From Eubacterium sp. AB3007 (GTDB lineage: Bacteria; Bacillota; Clostridia; Peptostreptococcales; Anaerovoracaceae): a stretch of DNA of 64,000 bases. The notes beneath the pieces are model-generated. The model saw only the letters and a list, made by a program, of their open reading frames with translations, did not search any database and was not told where the DNA came from. The position numbers and the translations under genes were made by a program. Numbering within the stretch: position 1 is the first letter of the stretch; the number at the start of each line of letters is the position of its first letter. Below, in pieces: positions 42,921 through 50,572 of the stretch. Location of the stretch: positions 558,001-622,000 of the forward strand of contig NZ_JIAD01000001.1 in the NCBI RefSeq assembly GCF_000688015.1. The letters run 5' to 3'.

Positions 42921-43714
42921 TCCTGCTCCCTCCTTTCGCGTCTGATCTTTTCCCATTTCGTTTTCTGGGCATCTGCCTGCTTCTTGGTTCGAAAAGCAGT
43001 ATTTCCAGAAAGATTTCGAAGTAAGATGGCCCTTGCCGCCTTATACTCTTCTCCATTCATCCCCGCTGTCACCAGCCAGTTTCTGAATGCGTATTTCTCG
43101 TTTTCCGGGAGCCCGATCCTCTCTGGCCGGATCCTTTTCTTTGCTACCGCTTCCCTGCTGATCAGCTCGACGAGTCTCATATATGCATCAACAACGCCGG
43201 GCTTGTCCGTGGCTTGGAATCCCGTGAAGATCACCTTCTCTTTGGTAAAGACAATTCCTGAATTGATCTCGTTGCCGCCGCAGCTTTCCAGGATCTCCAT
43301 GAACTCATCTGTCCACTTTGGCCGCAGGGCATCGAGTTCAGCGATAAAAGTCTGCGAGATTTTGAAGGCTCCCTTTCTCCCGCAGATCTTGGAAAGAAGC
43401 TCATCTTTGGAATGGATCCGGAAGACAATGTTCATCAGGCTTTTCCCATTATGGTTTGCAATCGGAATACTGATTTCAATGCTCTCTGGATCTGTAAACA
43501 CATCCTCGATAGCCCCCTTTGCGATGAGCTCTCTAAGAAGGCCCTCGTCCACTTCCTCATCTTCCGCTTCTAAGATCCCTTCCCTGTTGATCCGGTAAGG
43601 GCCTATCACGTAGTCGAAGGTTGGTGCTCCCTTGTATTCTTCCTTTACACCCAGGTGCTTTTCCAGGGCTGTCACCAGGTCTTTTCTGTTTGGTAATGTG
43701 CATCTTGCTTTCAT
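42896..43714 (-). CDS. Cassette 4 protein (272 aa), phage 'virulence-related' family
   Basis: A 272-residue protein beginning MKARCTLPNRKDLVTALEKH LGVK with TFDYVIGPYRINREGILEAE, and a basic C-terminus (KWEKIRRERREQE). Proteins with this beginning recur in Firmicute prophages and carry a vague virulence label; the function is unknown. It may act on host physiology. Promoter element 4 lies 26 bases above its start and the DUF4314 gene follows with overlap, so the two form one cassette. Confidence 0.75.
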   Translation of the reverse strand: MKARCTLPNRKDLVTALEKHLGVKEEYKGAPTFDYVIGPYRINREGILEAEDEEVDEGLLRELIAKGAIEDVFTDPESIEISIPIANHNGKSLMNIVFRIHSKDELLSKICGRKGAFKISQTFIAELDALRPKWTDEFMEILESCGGNEINSGIVFTKEKVIFTGFQATDKPGVVDAYMRLVELISREAVAKKRIRPERIGLPENEKYAFRNWLVTAGMNGEEYKAARAILLRNLSGNTAFRTKKQADAQKTKWEKIRRERREQECSEFHVL

Positions 43715-43739
43715 GATCGTTTCTCCTTTCGTTTCGGTG

Positions 43740-43779
43740 TGTTATATACATCACTCTAAACGCCATAAATAGCAAGTAC
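43740..43779 (-). promoter_or_regulatory. Conserved promoter-like element 4
   Basis: Minus strand: ACTTGCTATTTATGG, CGTTTAGAGTGATG, TATATAACAC. TTGCTA to TATATA is 21 bases. It abuts the stop of the next cassette's gene. Confidence 0.7.
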
Positions 43780-44288
43780 TAATTTTCACTTTCTGACTTA
43801 TCTATTTCAGCCCAATACAATGCTTTCTGCTCTTCCCGCATTTCGTAGCATCGGTTGATTTCTTTGATAGCCTGTTTTCTATATACACCGAGAAGAGATC
43901 TGGAGACATCATACTGATCAGCGATTTGGTTCCATGTCAGTTCACCATCAAGCATTTCAAAGAGGATATCTGCTTTCTTTTCCCCCATTTGCCGGATACA
44001 GTATTCGAAAAAGCAGATCTCGTCATCCAGCTTTTTGTATCGGTCAAGTAAGAAATTAAGCCATCTCTTATTTTCTTTTCCCACGACTTCTTCAGATATG
44101 AGCGCGATTGTCTCCGTTCTACGCGATATTGAATTTTTACTTTTTATCCCGTCGTCATTATGGGCAAAATTAAGTACGTCGATTACATCCTCCTGGCTAA
44201 TTCCCGTGAAATGTGATATTTCATAGGCCGTCATTGACAACTGTTTACACATTTCCTTGTACTTCTTAAACATGTCTTCTGCTCTCAT
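43779..44288 (-). CDS. Cassette 5 HTH protein (169 aa)
   Basis: A 169-residue protein with an N-terminal HTH-like part (LSMTAYEISHFTGISQEDVI) and a C-terminal sigma region 4-like HTH (LTWNQIADQYDVSRSLLGVY RKQAIKEINR), as in ArpU/RinA-type late regulators. GGAGGGAAA precedes the start; element 5 lies 35 bases upstream. A gene-expression role, perhaps on the repeated elements themselves, is an inference. Confidence 0.75.
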   Translation of the reverse strand: MRAEDMFKKYKEMCKQLSMTAYEISHFTGISQEDVIDVLNFAHNDDGIKSKNSISRRTETIALISEEVVGKENKRWLNFLLDRYKKLDDEICFFEYCIRQMGEKKADILFEMLDGELTWNQIADQYDVSRSLLGVYRKQAIKEINRCYEMREEQKALYWAEIDKSESEN

Positions 44289-44322
44289 TTTCCCTCCAAT
44301 CGTCCTCTGTACATATGGCGTT

Positions 44323-44361
44323 CGTACATATATAGCCGTACAATTGGAGGAATAGCAAGTC
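44323..44361 (-). promoter_or_regulatory. Conserved promoter-like element 5
   Basis: Minus strand: ACTTGCTATT, CCTCCAATTGTACGGC, TATATATGTACG. TTGCTA and TATATG 20 bases apart. Most divergent copy in the middle, but the two ends and spacing are kept. Confidence 0.65.
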
Positions 44362-44365
44362 CTTT

Positions 44366-45622
44366 TTAATCTGTTTCGCGTACCTTTTTCACCACATCAA
44401 CAAACATGACTCTCTGGCCGTTTCTCTCGCACCAGACATTTTCTGAATCACCTGTATCCTCGACATACCGGCGAAGGATGACCGATGCGTACTTCTCGTC
44501 CAGCTCCATCATATGACAGATGCGGTTCATGGCCTCGCACGCCATCATGGTGGATCCACTGCCGCCAAAGGTATCCATCACGATCGCATTCTCCTGCGTG
44601 GAATTCTTGATCGGATACGCTAACAAATCCAGTGGCTTGCTGGTTGGATGATCCGCATTTCTCTTCGGCTTGTCGAAATTCCAAATTGTTGTCTGCTTCC
44701 TGTCGGAATACCACCTATGCTTTCCATCTTTCAGGAACCCGTACAGCACCGGCTCGTGCTGCCACTGGTAGTCGGACCGGCCCAGCACCAGGGAATTCTT
44801 CACCCAGATGCAAACCCCGGCCAAATGAAAACCAGCATCGATAAACGCCTGCCGGAAAGTAAGTCCTTCTGTATCAGCGTGGAAACAATACATGCTCCCA
44901 CCTTTTTCAAGATGCTCCCGCATATTTTCAAATGCTCCGAGAAGGAATTGGTAAAACTCACTCCCCTTGATGCTATCGTTTTGAATAGTGAGCCCAGAGC
45001 TGCTTTTAAACGATACGCCATAAGGGGGGTCTGTGAGGATCAGATTTGCTGTCTTCCCGTCCATCAGAGCATCAACGTCCTCACTGCTCGTAGCATCACC
45101 GCACATGAGGCGGTGGCGCCCGACCGTCCAGATATCGCCGCGCTCTACAAAAGTTGCCTTTTCCAAGGCAGCATTAAGATCAAAATCATCATCCTCGACA
45201 TCATCATCATCTCCGGCACCAAACAGATCAGCCAGTTCCTTTTCATCGAACCCGGTGAGCATCGGATCATAGTCCATTTCCTCCAGTGCCTCTATCTCTG
45301 CCCGGAGAAGTTCCTCGTCCCATCCGGCATCCATCGCCATACGGTTGTCAGCTAGGATATAGGCCTTTCTCTGTGCCTCGGTCAGATGTTCTGCAAAGAC
45401 GCAAGGAACTTTCTTGATCCCCTCTTCCTTAGCAGCAGCGATCCTCCCGTGGCCTGCCAGCACATTGTATCCATTGTCAATGATGACGGGATTGATGAAT
45501 CCAAACTCCCGGAGAGAGGCTCTGAGTTTCATTATCTGCTCCGGCGAGTGCGTTCTAGCATTATTCACATATGGAACAAGCTTGCCGATATCGACAAGCT
45601 CCATCTTCTTTGTTGTATTCAT
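44366..45622 (-). CDS. ParB-like plus DNA methyltransferase fusion
   Basis: A 418-residue phage methyltransferase. N-terminal ParB/Srx-like domain (KLVPYVNNARTHSPEQIMKL, NGYNVLAGHGRIAAAKE), an acidic linker, then an N4/N6 amino-methyltransferase with motif IV DPPYGVSF and motif I late in the chain (DTFGGSGSTMMACEA), the beta-class order. Common next to terminase in Firmicute phages. It should protect phage DNA from host restriction. Start at 45622 with AGAGAGGTGG upstream. Confidence 0.93.
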   Translation of the reverse strand: MNTTKKMELVDIGKLVPYVNNARTHSPEQIMKLRASLREFGFINPVIIDNGYNVLAGHGRIAAAKEEGIKKVPCVFAEHLTEAQRKAYILADNRMAMDAGWDEELLRAEIEALEEMDYDPMLTGFDEKELADLFGAGDDDDVEDDDFDLNAALEKATFVERGDIWTVGRHRLMCGDATSSEDVDALMDGKTANLILTDPPYGVSFKSSSGLTIQNDSIKGSEFYQFLLGAFENMREHLEKGGSMYCFHADTEGLTFRQAFIDAGFHLAGVCIWVKNSLVLGRSDYQWQHEPVLYGFLKDGKHRWYSDRKQTTIWNFDKPKRNADHPTSKPLDLLAYPIKNSTQENAIVMDTFGGSGSTMMACEAMNRICHMMELDEKYASVILRRYVEDTGDSENVWCERNGQRVMFVDVVKKVRETD

Positions 45623-45645
45623 AGCCACCTCTCTTTGTTGCATAT

Positions 45646-45673
45646 AAAAACGCCTCTGGCTTAACCAAAGGCG
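45646..45673 (-). terminator. Terminator after the 45698-46358 lipoprotein gene
   Basis: Minus strand CGCCTTTGG / CCAGAGGCG stem (one mismatch-tolerant G-U) followed by T5, between the lipoprotein gene and the methyltransferase gene. Confidence 0.8.
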
Positions 45674-45697
45674 CTTTGTAAGATGTACAATTCTGTT

Positions 45698-46358
45698 TTA
45701 TTTTGCTACGTATCCGAACATATCTGGTGTCAGTTTGACCTTATAGGTCGTATCCCAATATTTTTTCGCACTGGTATCACTGTTGTATGCCGTCATACCG
45801 AACTCAAAGGTATGCCCCTCTGATAATTTTATTATCTTATCAAATTCTTCTGCGCTTTTCCTGAATGAACAAAATGCTGTCAATTCTTCTTTTGCAGGTA
45901 CCGTTAAATAGGCAAAGCTGTGTGTACCATCTGTTTCAGCAATGCATTTTGTGCCACCATCCATGACAGCAGACTCTCCCTGCTGATACGACGATATTTC
46001 ATCTTTACTCTTATTTTTGATCACTACCGTAATCATTCCATCTTCATCATTATATCCAGTTATTGACACACTCAGGTGTTTATTATCTTCTAATACGACC
46101 GGGTATGCCTTTTTAGCAAAACAGTCTTTGCAGTATCGAGCACCTTTGTATGTGAGGAACGCACCACTACCCTTCACTGCAGGACTTTTACACTCAGCGC
46201 AATACTCGACGCACTCTGCCCCATAGTAGTTTCCTTCGATTTCTATTTCCTTATCTTTTTCTATTTCTTTGCCGCAGTTCTCACACTTCTTTGCGCAGCC
46301 ACATAAACAAAAAACTGCAATAATAAGAAGTCCAACAAGTAACGGATTCCTCTTCTTC
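45698..46358 (-). CDS. Lipoprotein with zinc-finger-like cysteines
   Basis: A 219-residue lipoprotein: signal peptide and lipobox CLCGC, then a LIM-like double zinc ribbon (CENCGKEI ... CAECKSPAV ... YCKDCFAKK), then an extracellular beta domain (LSVSITGYNDEDGMITVVIK, KEELTAFCSFRKSAEEF). The start at 46358 has GAGAGGC upstream; an extended -10 (TGATATAAT) lies about 50 bases above. It sits between terS and the methyltransferase with its own terminator, so it is a separately expressed moron gene. Function unknown. Confidence 0.8.
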
Positions 46359-46513
46359 ATAGTTTGCCTCTCTTTCTTCAATCCAATACATTACAAATTG
46401 ATTATATCACATAATCCACATGAAGTGTATGTTCGTATTACATTTCTTGCTAAGTAAGGATCATCCAAATCTGCATTTACAAAGGGACCTACTAATTCAG
46501 ACGATTCTCTTTG

Positions 46514-47059
46514 TTACTCCCTTGAGCGCAGCAAGCGCTCCATCAGATCGTCCTGCGGGTTCGGACCGGTAAAGTCCGTGCTGCAGTTTTCCTTGACGAT
46601 CTGAAAGATCTCGTTCCAGAGCCGGTTCGCCTGATTCATATAGTTGATCCCGATGTTCACAAATGGCGATGGAATCGGTTTCTGTGTGGTCGGATGCTTA
46701 CTGAGGAACCCCAGCTTATTGGTAATCTCCTCACACTGAATCCACCGGGCAGAGCACATGGCATATCGTTCAATCATCTGCGGTGAGATCATTCCGGCGC
46801 ACCCGAGCTTCTTCAGCCACTCCCATGTGTCTTCATAGATTTCCTTTGCCTGCAGCGGATTTCCATCCCTCTGATCTGCAGATAGAAAATCATGTGGCTT
46901 TGGCATCTCCACGCCTTCCATATCCGGGATATCTAGGACCTGAATCGGCCTTCCTCCCGGGTTTCCGTTTGCCGCCTTCTCACTGGCGGCCTTCTTTTTA
47001 CGGCCAGCACCGGGTCTTTTACCTCCCCGGCCGCCCGTATTATTCGATTTTGTTGGCAT
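46514..47059 (-). CDS. terS: Terminase small subunit (P27 family)
   Basis: A 181-residue P27-type small terminase: Gly/Lys/Arg-rich N-terminus (GGRGGKRPGAGRKKK), then EIYEDTWEWLKKLGCAGMIS, IERYAMCSARWIQCEE and a C-terminal helix region. It recognises the packaging site. I chose ATG 47059 with GGGAGG upstream; the longer frame starts without a site. The HNH gene and the NNNGG array lie just upstream, a likely place for the packaging site. Confidence 0.88.
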   Translation of the reverse strand: MPTKSNNTGGRGGKRPGAGRKKKAASEKAANGNPGGRPIQVLDIPDMEGVEMPKPHDFLSADQRDGNPLQAKEIYEDTWEWLKKLGCAGMISPQMIERYAMCSARWIQCEEITNKLGFLSKHPTTQKPIPSPFVNIGINYMNQANRLWNEIFQIVKENCSTDFTGPNPQDDLMERLLRSRE

Positions 47060-47180
47060 CTTTTTCGCCGCCTCCCTTAAATACCCTTTTGATTTCGCCT
47101 TTTGCACACACGGAGGGCCGGCACCGTTCCCGGAAGGCCCTGCCTCCAGAGATTTCTACCGCCCCTCCCGTCAAAAATAA

Positions 47181-47209
47181 TTGTCAGTTTTCAATCTTCG
47201 GACTATAAT
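47181..47209 (+). promoter_or_regulatory. Plus-strand promoter before the NNNGG array
   Basis: TTGTCA (47181-47186), 17-base spacer, TATAAT (47204-47209). The predicted start of transcription falls at about 47216, where the pentamer array begins. Confidence 0.7.
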
Positions 47210-47216
47210 GTCTGTA

Positions 47217-47271
47217 CAGGGTAAGGCTTTGCATGGCTTGGTATGGCATGGTTTGGTGAGGCTCGGTAAGG
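47217..47271 (+). repeat. Array of eleven NNNGG pentamers
   Basis: Eleven consecutive 5-base units: CAGGG, TAAGG, CTTTG, CATGG, CTTGG, TATGG, CATGG, TTTGG, TGAGG, CTCGG, TAAGG. All but CTTTG end in GG. The first three bases of each unit vary, so it is the period, not the sequence, that is kept. It forms the 5' leader of the small gene at 47307. Confidence 0.85.
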
Positions 47272-47306
47272 AAGCTATTACTTCGTTACTGAAAGGAGCG
47301 TCACGT

Positions 47307-47510
47307 ATGAATAACAAGTCAATCGAACAACGTCTTAGAAGACACCTGTACAGGCAGGGCTATCAGCTGCGTAAGTCCCGTGCAAAGAACTGGTCACTCG
47401 ATAACCAGCTTGGTTTCATGATTGTAGATCCTTACTACAACATCGCTGTCGCTGGTGCTCGCTTTGACCTTTCCCTCGAAGAGGCGATGGACTTTGCTGA
47501 ATTAAGCTAA
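47307..47510 (+). CDS. Small plus-strand protein (67 aa), conserved-looking, unknown
   Basis: A 67-residue basic protein: a helix (KSIEQRLRRHLYRQGYQLRK) then SLDNQLGFMIVDPYYNIAVA and a short acidic tail helix (LSLEEAMDFAELS), suggesting a helix plus beta-hairpin fold. GAAAGGAG precedes the ATG at 47307. It is one of two clear plus-strand genes in the prophage and has its own promoter, leader array and terminator. I believe similar small proteins recur in Firmicute phages, but no function is known to me. Confidence 0.75.
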   Translation: MNNKSIEQRLRRHLYRQGYQLRKSRAKNWSLDNQLGFMIVDPYYNIAVAGARFDLSLEEAMDFAELS

Positions 47511-47516
47511 CGCCAC

Positions 47517-47550
47517 AAGGGGACTGCATTTAATCTGTGGTCCCTTTTTT
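47517..47550 (+). terminator. Terminator after the small plus-strand gene
   Basis: AAGGGGAC pairs with GTCCCTT (one bulged G), loop of about 15 bases, then T6. It overlaps the end of the convergent HNH gene. Confidence 0.75.
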
Positions 47551-47910
47551 ATTTCCCCATCGGTCACCCCGCTTCGCATGGATGCGGGAGTGACACGACT
47601 TGCACAGGGATATCAGATTGTCCGGATCATGTGACCCACCTTCTGCCAGCGGAATAATGTGGTGGACTTCTTCAACCGGAACAAGCACGCCTCGTTTGAA
47701 GCACTCCTCACAGAAGGGATGCTCCTTCACGTACCGTGCGCGGATACGTGTCCACGCTCTCCCGTACCTACGGCGTACAGATTTGTCTCGTCCGTACTTC
47801 TCGTAGGTCTTTGCTTCTTCCTTCGCGTGCTCCCGGCAGAACCTTTGGCCTGCTTCCACAAGCTCTGGGCAGCCTGGGTACGCACACGGATGCTTTGGTT
47901 TGTATGGCAT
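47530..47910 (-). CDS. Phage HNH endonuclease
   Basis: A 126-residue HNH nuclease of the kind encoded beside terminases, where it helps cut cos ends. It has an N-terminal zinc-ribbon-like part (CAYPGCPEL ... FCREH), then CEEC, and the HNH core VHHIIPLAEGG ... DNLISLCKSCHSRIH. It overlaps DUF3310 by one base. The pairing with P27 terS and HK97-type capsid suggests cos packaging. Confidence 0.93.
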   Translation of the reverse strand: MPYKPKHPCAYPGCPELVEAGQRFCREHAKEEAKTYEKYGRDKSVRRRYGRAWTRIRARYVKEHPFCEECFKRGVLVPVEEVHHIIPLAEGGSHDPDNLISLCKSCHSRIHAKRGDRWGNKKGTTD

Positions 47911-48125
47911 TAGCTATCCTCCAGCTTCTCGATGTAACGATTCAGATACCACACAGCTTTCCGGAGGTCCTCTGCCGTCTTTTCTGGATCTTTCTTTCCA
48001 GCCCGGCTGATGTATTTCACAGCATTGCCGAGGTGGTACCCCAGTTTCTTATCCTCAATGAAGTCTATGACCTCAATCGAGCCGTCCGTATAATGCGCCG
48101 GACGATTCACGTTATCGTAATCCAT
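47910..48125 (-). CDS. DUF3310 nucleotide-kinase-like protein
   Basis: A 71-residue DUF3310 protein with the family phrase VNRPAHYTDGSIEVIDFIED and GNAVKYISRAGKKDPEKTAE DLRKAVWYL. These proteins are frequent in phage early/middle regions; some carry a nucleotide-kinase annotation without proof. The start at 48125 uses GGAGAG upstream. It begins the packaging block, just after a bidirectional terminator. Confidence 0.85.
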   Translation of the reverse strand: MDYDNVNRPAHYTDGSIEVIDFIEDKKLGYHLGNAVKYISRAGKKDPEKTAEDLRKAVWYLNRYIEKLEDS

Positions 48126-48147
48126 CGTTCTCTCCATTCATGACAAA

Positions 48148-48177
48148 ACCCCGGAAGGATTGTTAGTCCTCCGGGGT
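48148..48177. terminator. Terminator between DUF1492 and DUF3310 genes
   Basis: ACCCCGGAGGA pairs with TCCTTCCGGGGT around a short loop, T-rich on both sides (TTTTG and ATTTTTC). Closes the early operon at the DUF1492 gene. Confidence 0.8.
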
Positions 48178-48240
48178 ATTTTTCTTAGTATAACTATATC
48201 ACAGAAACAGCATGCATGGTAGTGCCAGAGACTGCCAACT

Positions 48241-48645
48241 TTAAAAAATTCGAACTTTTTTTAGCGCTTCCCCATGAAGCCGGTAAACAGAGCGAAGGCT
48301 CCGGTGCATCTCAGAAGCAATCACCTCCCACTTCTTAAATTCCAGGTATCTCTTCTCCAAGACTATCCTCTGCTCTGGATTTTCAACCTCAGAAACAACA
48401 GTCATGATCTCCGCCTTTAGATCAAGTAGCTGCGACATCTCCGCATTGATCCGATTTTCCAGATCCACGATCTTTGCTATGATGTCTTCCCTTCGATGCG
48501 GGTCAGGGGTTCCAGTGAAAGGGACTAAGCTGAATGTTGTCGTTGCCTTTTCCGCCAGCGCGTTGAGTCTTTCAAGATGTTCCAGCTTGCTGTTGATGGC
48601 AACGTCTGCTATGAACGCCTGGTTCAAATATTCTTTTGCTGTCAT
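48241..48645 (-). CDS. DUF1492 sigma-like late transcription regulator
   Basis: A 134-residue DUF1492 protein: helical N-terminus (TAKEYLNQAFIADVAINSKL), and a C-terminal sigma region 4-like HTH (RIVLEKRYLEFKKWEVIASE MHRSLRSVYRLHGEALKKV). Such proteins sit at the early/late boundary of Firmicute phages and switch on late genes. Here the gene ends the early run (it overlaps the helicase gene by four bases) and a terminator follows. It is a candidate activator of the conserved promoter-like elements. Confidence 0.85.
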   Translation of the reverse strand: MTAKEYLNQAFIADVAINSKLEHLERLNALAEKATTTFSLVPFTGTPDPHRREDIIAKIVDLENRINAEMSQLLDLKAEIMTVVSEVENPEQRIVLEKRYLEFKKWEVIASEMHRSLRSVYRLHGEALKKVRIF

Positions 48646-50024
48646 TGTATCACCTCCCTAACATCCCCAATCTCTGCCTTCACTGCTTCGATCAGCGCCG
48701 ACTGCGTATCGTCTTTTTTCTCAAGCACCTTCAGGATCCTCTCGTCGACGGTCCCCTTTGCCACGATGTGCATGATCACCACGGTTCTCGCCCTCTGACC
48801 TTGTCGCCAGAGACGTGCGTTGGTTTGCTGGTAGAGTTCCAGCGACCACGTGCTCCCAAACCACACGATCGTGCTCCCGCCGCTTTGCAGGTTCAGCCCG
48901 TGTCCGGCAGATGCAGGATGTATCAGGCCGACCGGTAGCTTTCCCGCATTCCATTCTCGCATCCCGGCATCCTGCTCAAGTCCCGCATACTTCACGTGGA
49001 TCTTGGCAAGACGTTTCTCGATCCTTATGCGGTCATGCCTAAACCAGTAGCATACCAGGATAGGCTTTCCGCCTGCCGCCTCAATGATGTCCTCCAGTGC
49101 ATCCAATTTCCTGTCGTGCACCGGGAGCACGCTGCCGTCGTCTGTGTAGATCGCTCCGTTTGCCAGCTGAGAGAGCTTAGATGTGAGGGCCGCAGCACTT
49201 GCCGCTGTGATCTCCCCTTCCGGAAGAGTCAGCAAAAGATCGTTTTTCAGCCTCTTATAGCGTTTTTCCTCCTCCTCCGATAAGTTGACCAGGCATGTGG
49301 TCAAAATACGCTCAGGCATGGAAATATGATCTTCTGCGCGCATGCTGATCGTGATGTCACTGATACGCTTGTAGATGGCTTCCTCAGCTCCTGGAAGAGG
49401 CTTGTAGGAATACACGATCATGCCATTGGTCTTGTCCGGCCTGAAGTACGCTTCCCGGTATCTGGTGATATATCTTCCAAGCCTCTCCCCAAGATCGATC
49501 AGCCTGAACTCTGCCCAAAGATCCATCAGACCGTTTGACGCAGGTGTGCCGGTTAACGCGATGACACGTTTCACCTTTGGGCGTACCTTCAGCAGGGCCT
49601 TGAAGCGTTTAGCCTGGTGATTCTTAAAACTGCTCAGCTCATCAATCACAATGCAGTCATAGTCGAACGCTACCCCGCTGTCCTCCACCAGCCAGCAGAC
49701 GTTTTCCCGGTTGACGATGGTGATGTCCGCGCAGGCTCTGAGGGCAGATAGTCTCTGTGCCGGCGTCCCCACAGCAACAGCATAGGTCAAGTGCTGCAGA
49801 TGATCCCATTTCACGATCTCATCCGGCCAGGAGAACTTCGCCACGCGGACCGGCGCGATGACAAGCACCTTCCTGATTTCGAAGCTGTCAAAGAGAAGAT
49901 CCGAAAGCGCTGTCAACGTGATGCTGGTCTTGCCAAGACCCATATCCAGGAGAATCGCTGACTGCGGATGGGTCTTAATAAACTCGGTCGCATACTTCTG
50001 ATAATCATGTGGTTTGAACTTCAC
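48642..50024 (-). CDS. SNF2-type DEAD-box helicase
   Basis: A 460-residue phage SNF2-family helicase: motif I LLDMGLGKTSITL, motif II CIVIDELSSF, motif III ALTGTPASN, and C-terminal motifs AGHGLNLQSGG and QQTNARLWRQGQ. This is the replication helicase type paired with VRR-NUC in Firmicute phages, whose gene is directly upstream with a 20-base overlap. Confidence 0.93.
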   Translation of the reverse strand: MKFKPHDYQKYATEFIKTHPQSAILLDMGLGKTSITLTALSDLLFDSFEIRKVLVIAPVRVAKFSWPDEIVKWDHLQHLTYAVAVGTPAQRLSALRACADITIVNRENVCWLVEDSGVAFDYDCIVIDELSSFKNHQAKRFKALLKVRPKVKRVIALTGTPASNGLMDLWAEFRLIDLGERLGRYITRYREAYFRPDKTNGMIVYSYKPLPGAEEAIYKRISDITISMRAEDHISMPERILTTCLVNLSEEEEKRYKRLKNDLLLTLPEGEITAASAAALTSKLSQLANGAIYTDDGSVLPVHDRKLDALEDIIEAAGGKPILVCYWFRHDRIRIEKRLAKIHVKYAGLEQDAGMREWNAGKLPVGLIHPASAGHGLNLQSGGSTIVWFGSTWSLELYQQTNARLWRQGQRARTVVIMHIVAKGTVDERILKVLEKKDDTQSALIEAVKAEIGDVREVIQ

Positions 50025-50310
50025 TCGGCATCACCTCCTTCATCATGTCCGTTATGCCTTCCATGCTGTCGATACAGAAGACCTGAAATCCAAGTGCCTC
50101 CAGCATTTCCTTTCTCCGCATCTGCAGAGGCCGCATCTTCCTCCCTGGTGCCTTGAGCTCTGCAAAGCACATCCTTCCTCCAGGCAGCAGCACGATCCTG
50201 TCCGGCACTCCGCTACATCCGGGGCTGATGAACTTGAGAGCAAGACCGTCGGCAGCCCTGACCTCTCGCACCAGTTTCTTCTCAATATCTCTTTCGCGTA
50301 AAGCGCTCAT
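50005..50310 (-). CDS. VRR-NUC nuclease
   Basis: A 101-residue VRR-NUC protein: SALRERDIEKKLVREVRA, then GVPDRIVLLPGGRMCFAELK (PD...E-x-K active site) and PLQMRRKEMLEALGFQVF. It cuts branched DNA and works with the SNF2 helicase. The start at 50310 has AAAGGAGGAG upstream, better than the longer frame. Confidence 0.92.
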   Translation of the reverse strand: MSALRERDIEKKLVREVRAADGLALKFISPGCSGVPDRIVLLPGGRMCFAELKAPGRKMRPLQMRRKEMLEALGFQVFCIDSMEGITDMMKEVMPSEVQTT

Positions 50311-50407
50311 CTGTGTTCTCCTCCTTTTGTCTTGCCAGTCCAATGCAAAACACAACTCTCTCAGACACGAAAAGCCTTGTCCCATGGGCGTTCAAGAGTA
50401 TTGTCCT

Positions 50408-50503
50408 ATTGTCACTACCCTATAGATATATAAAGTTATATATACAAATTAATATAAATAAATATATACTTTATTTTGTTTATATATAGGGATGTGTGAC
50501 AAT
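50408..50503. other. AT-rich inverted repeat between primase and VRR-NUC genes
   Basis: ATTGTCAC..CCCTATA (50408-50424) mirrors TATAGGG..GTGACAAT (50485-50503) around about 60 bases made almost only of A and T. TGTGACAA is repeated directly at 50496-50510. It is a 190-base gap in coding. Candidate replication origin or terminator; no direct proof. Confidence 0.5.
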
Positions 50504-50572
50504 GTGACAAAACCCTGAAATCCACTGTTCCCAACGGTTGTGCAGTCCCGAATTTATACCATATCACCTGTA

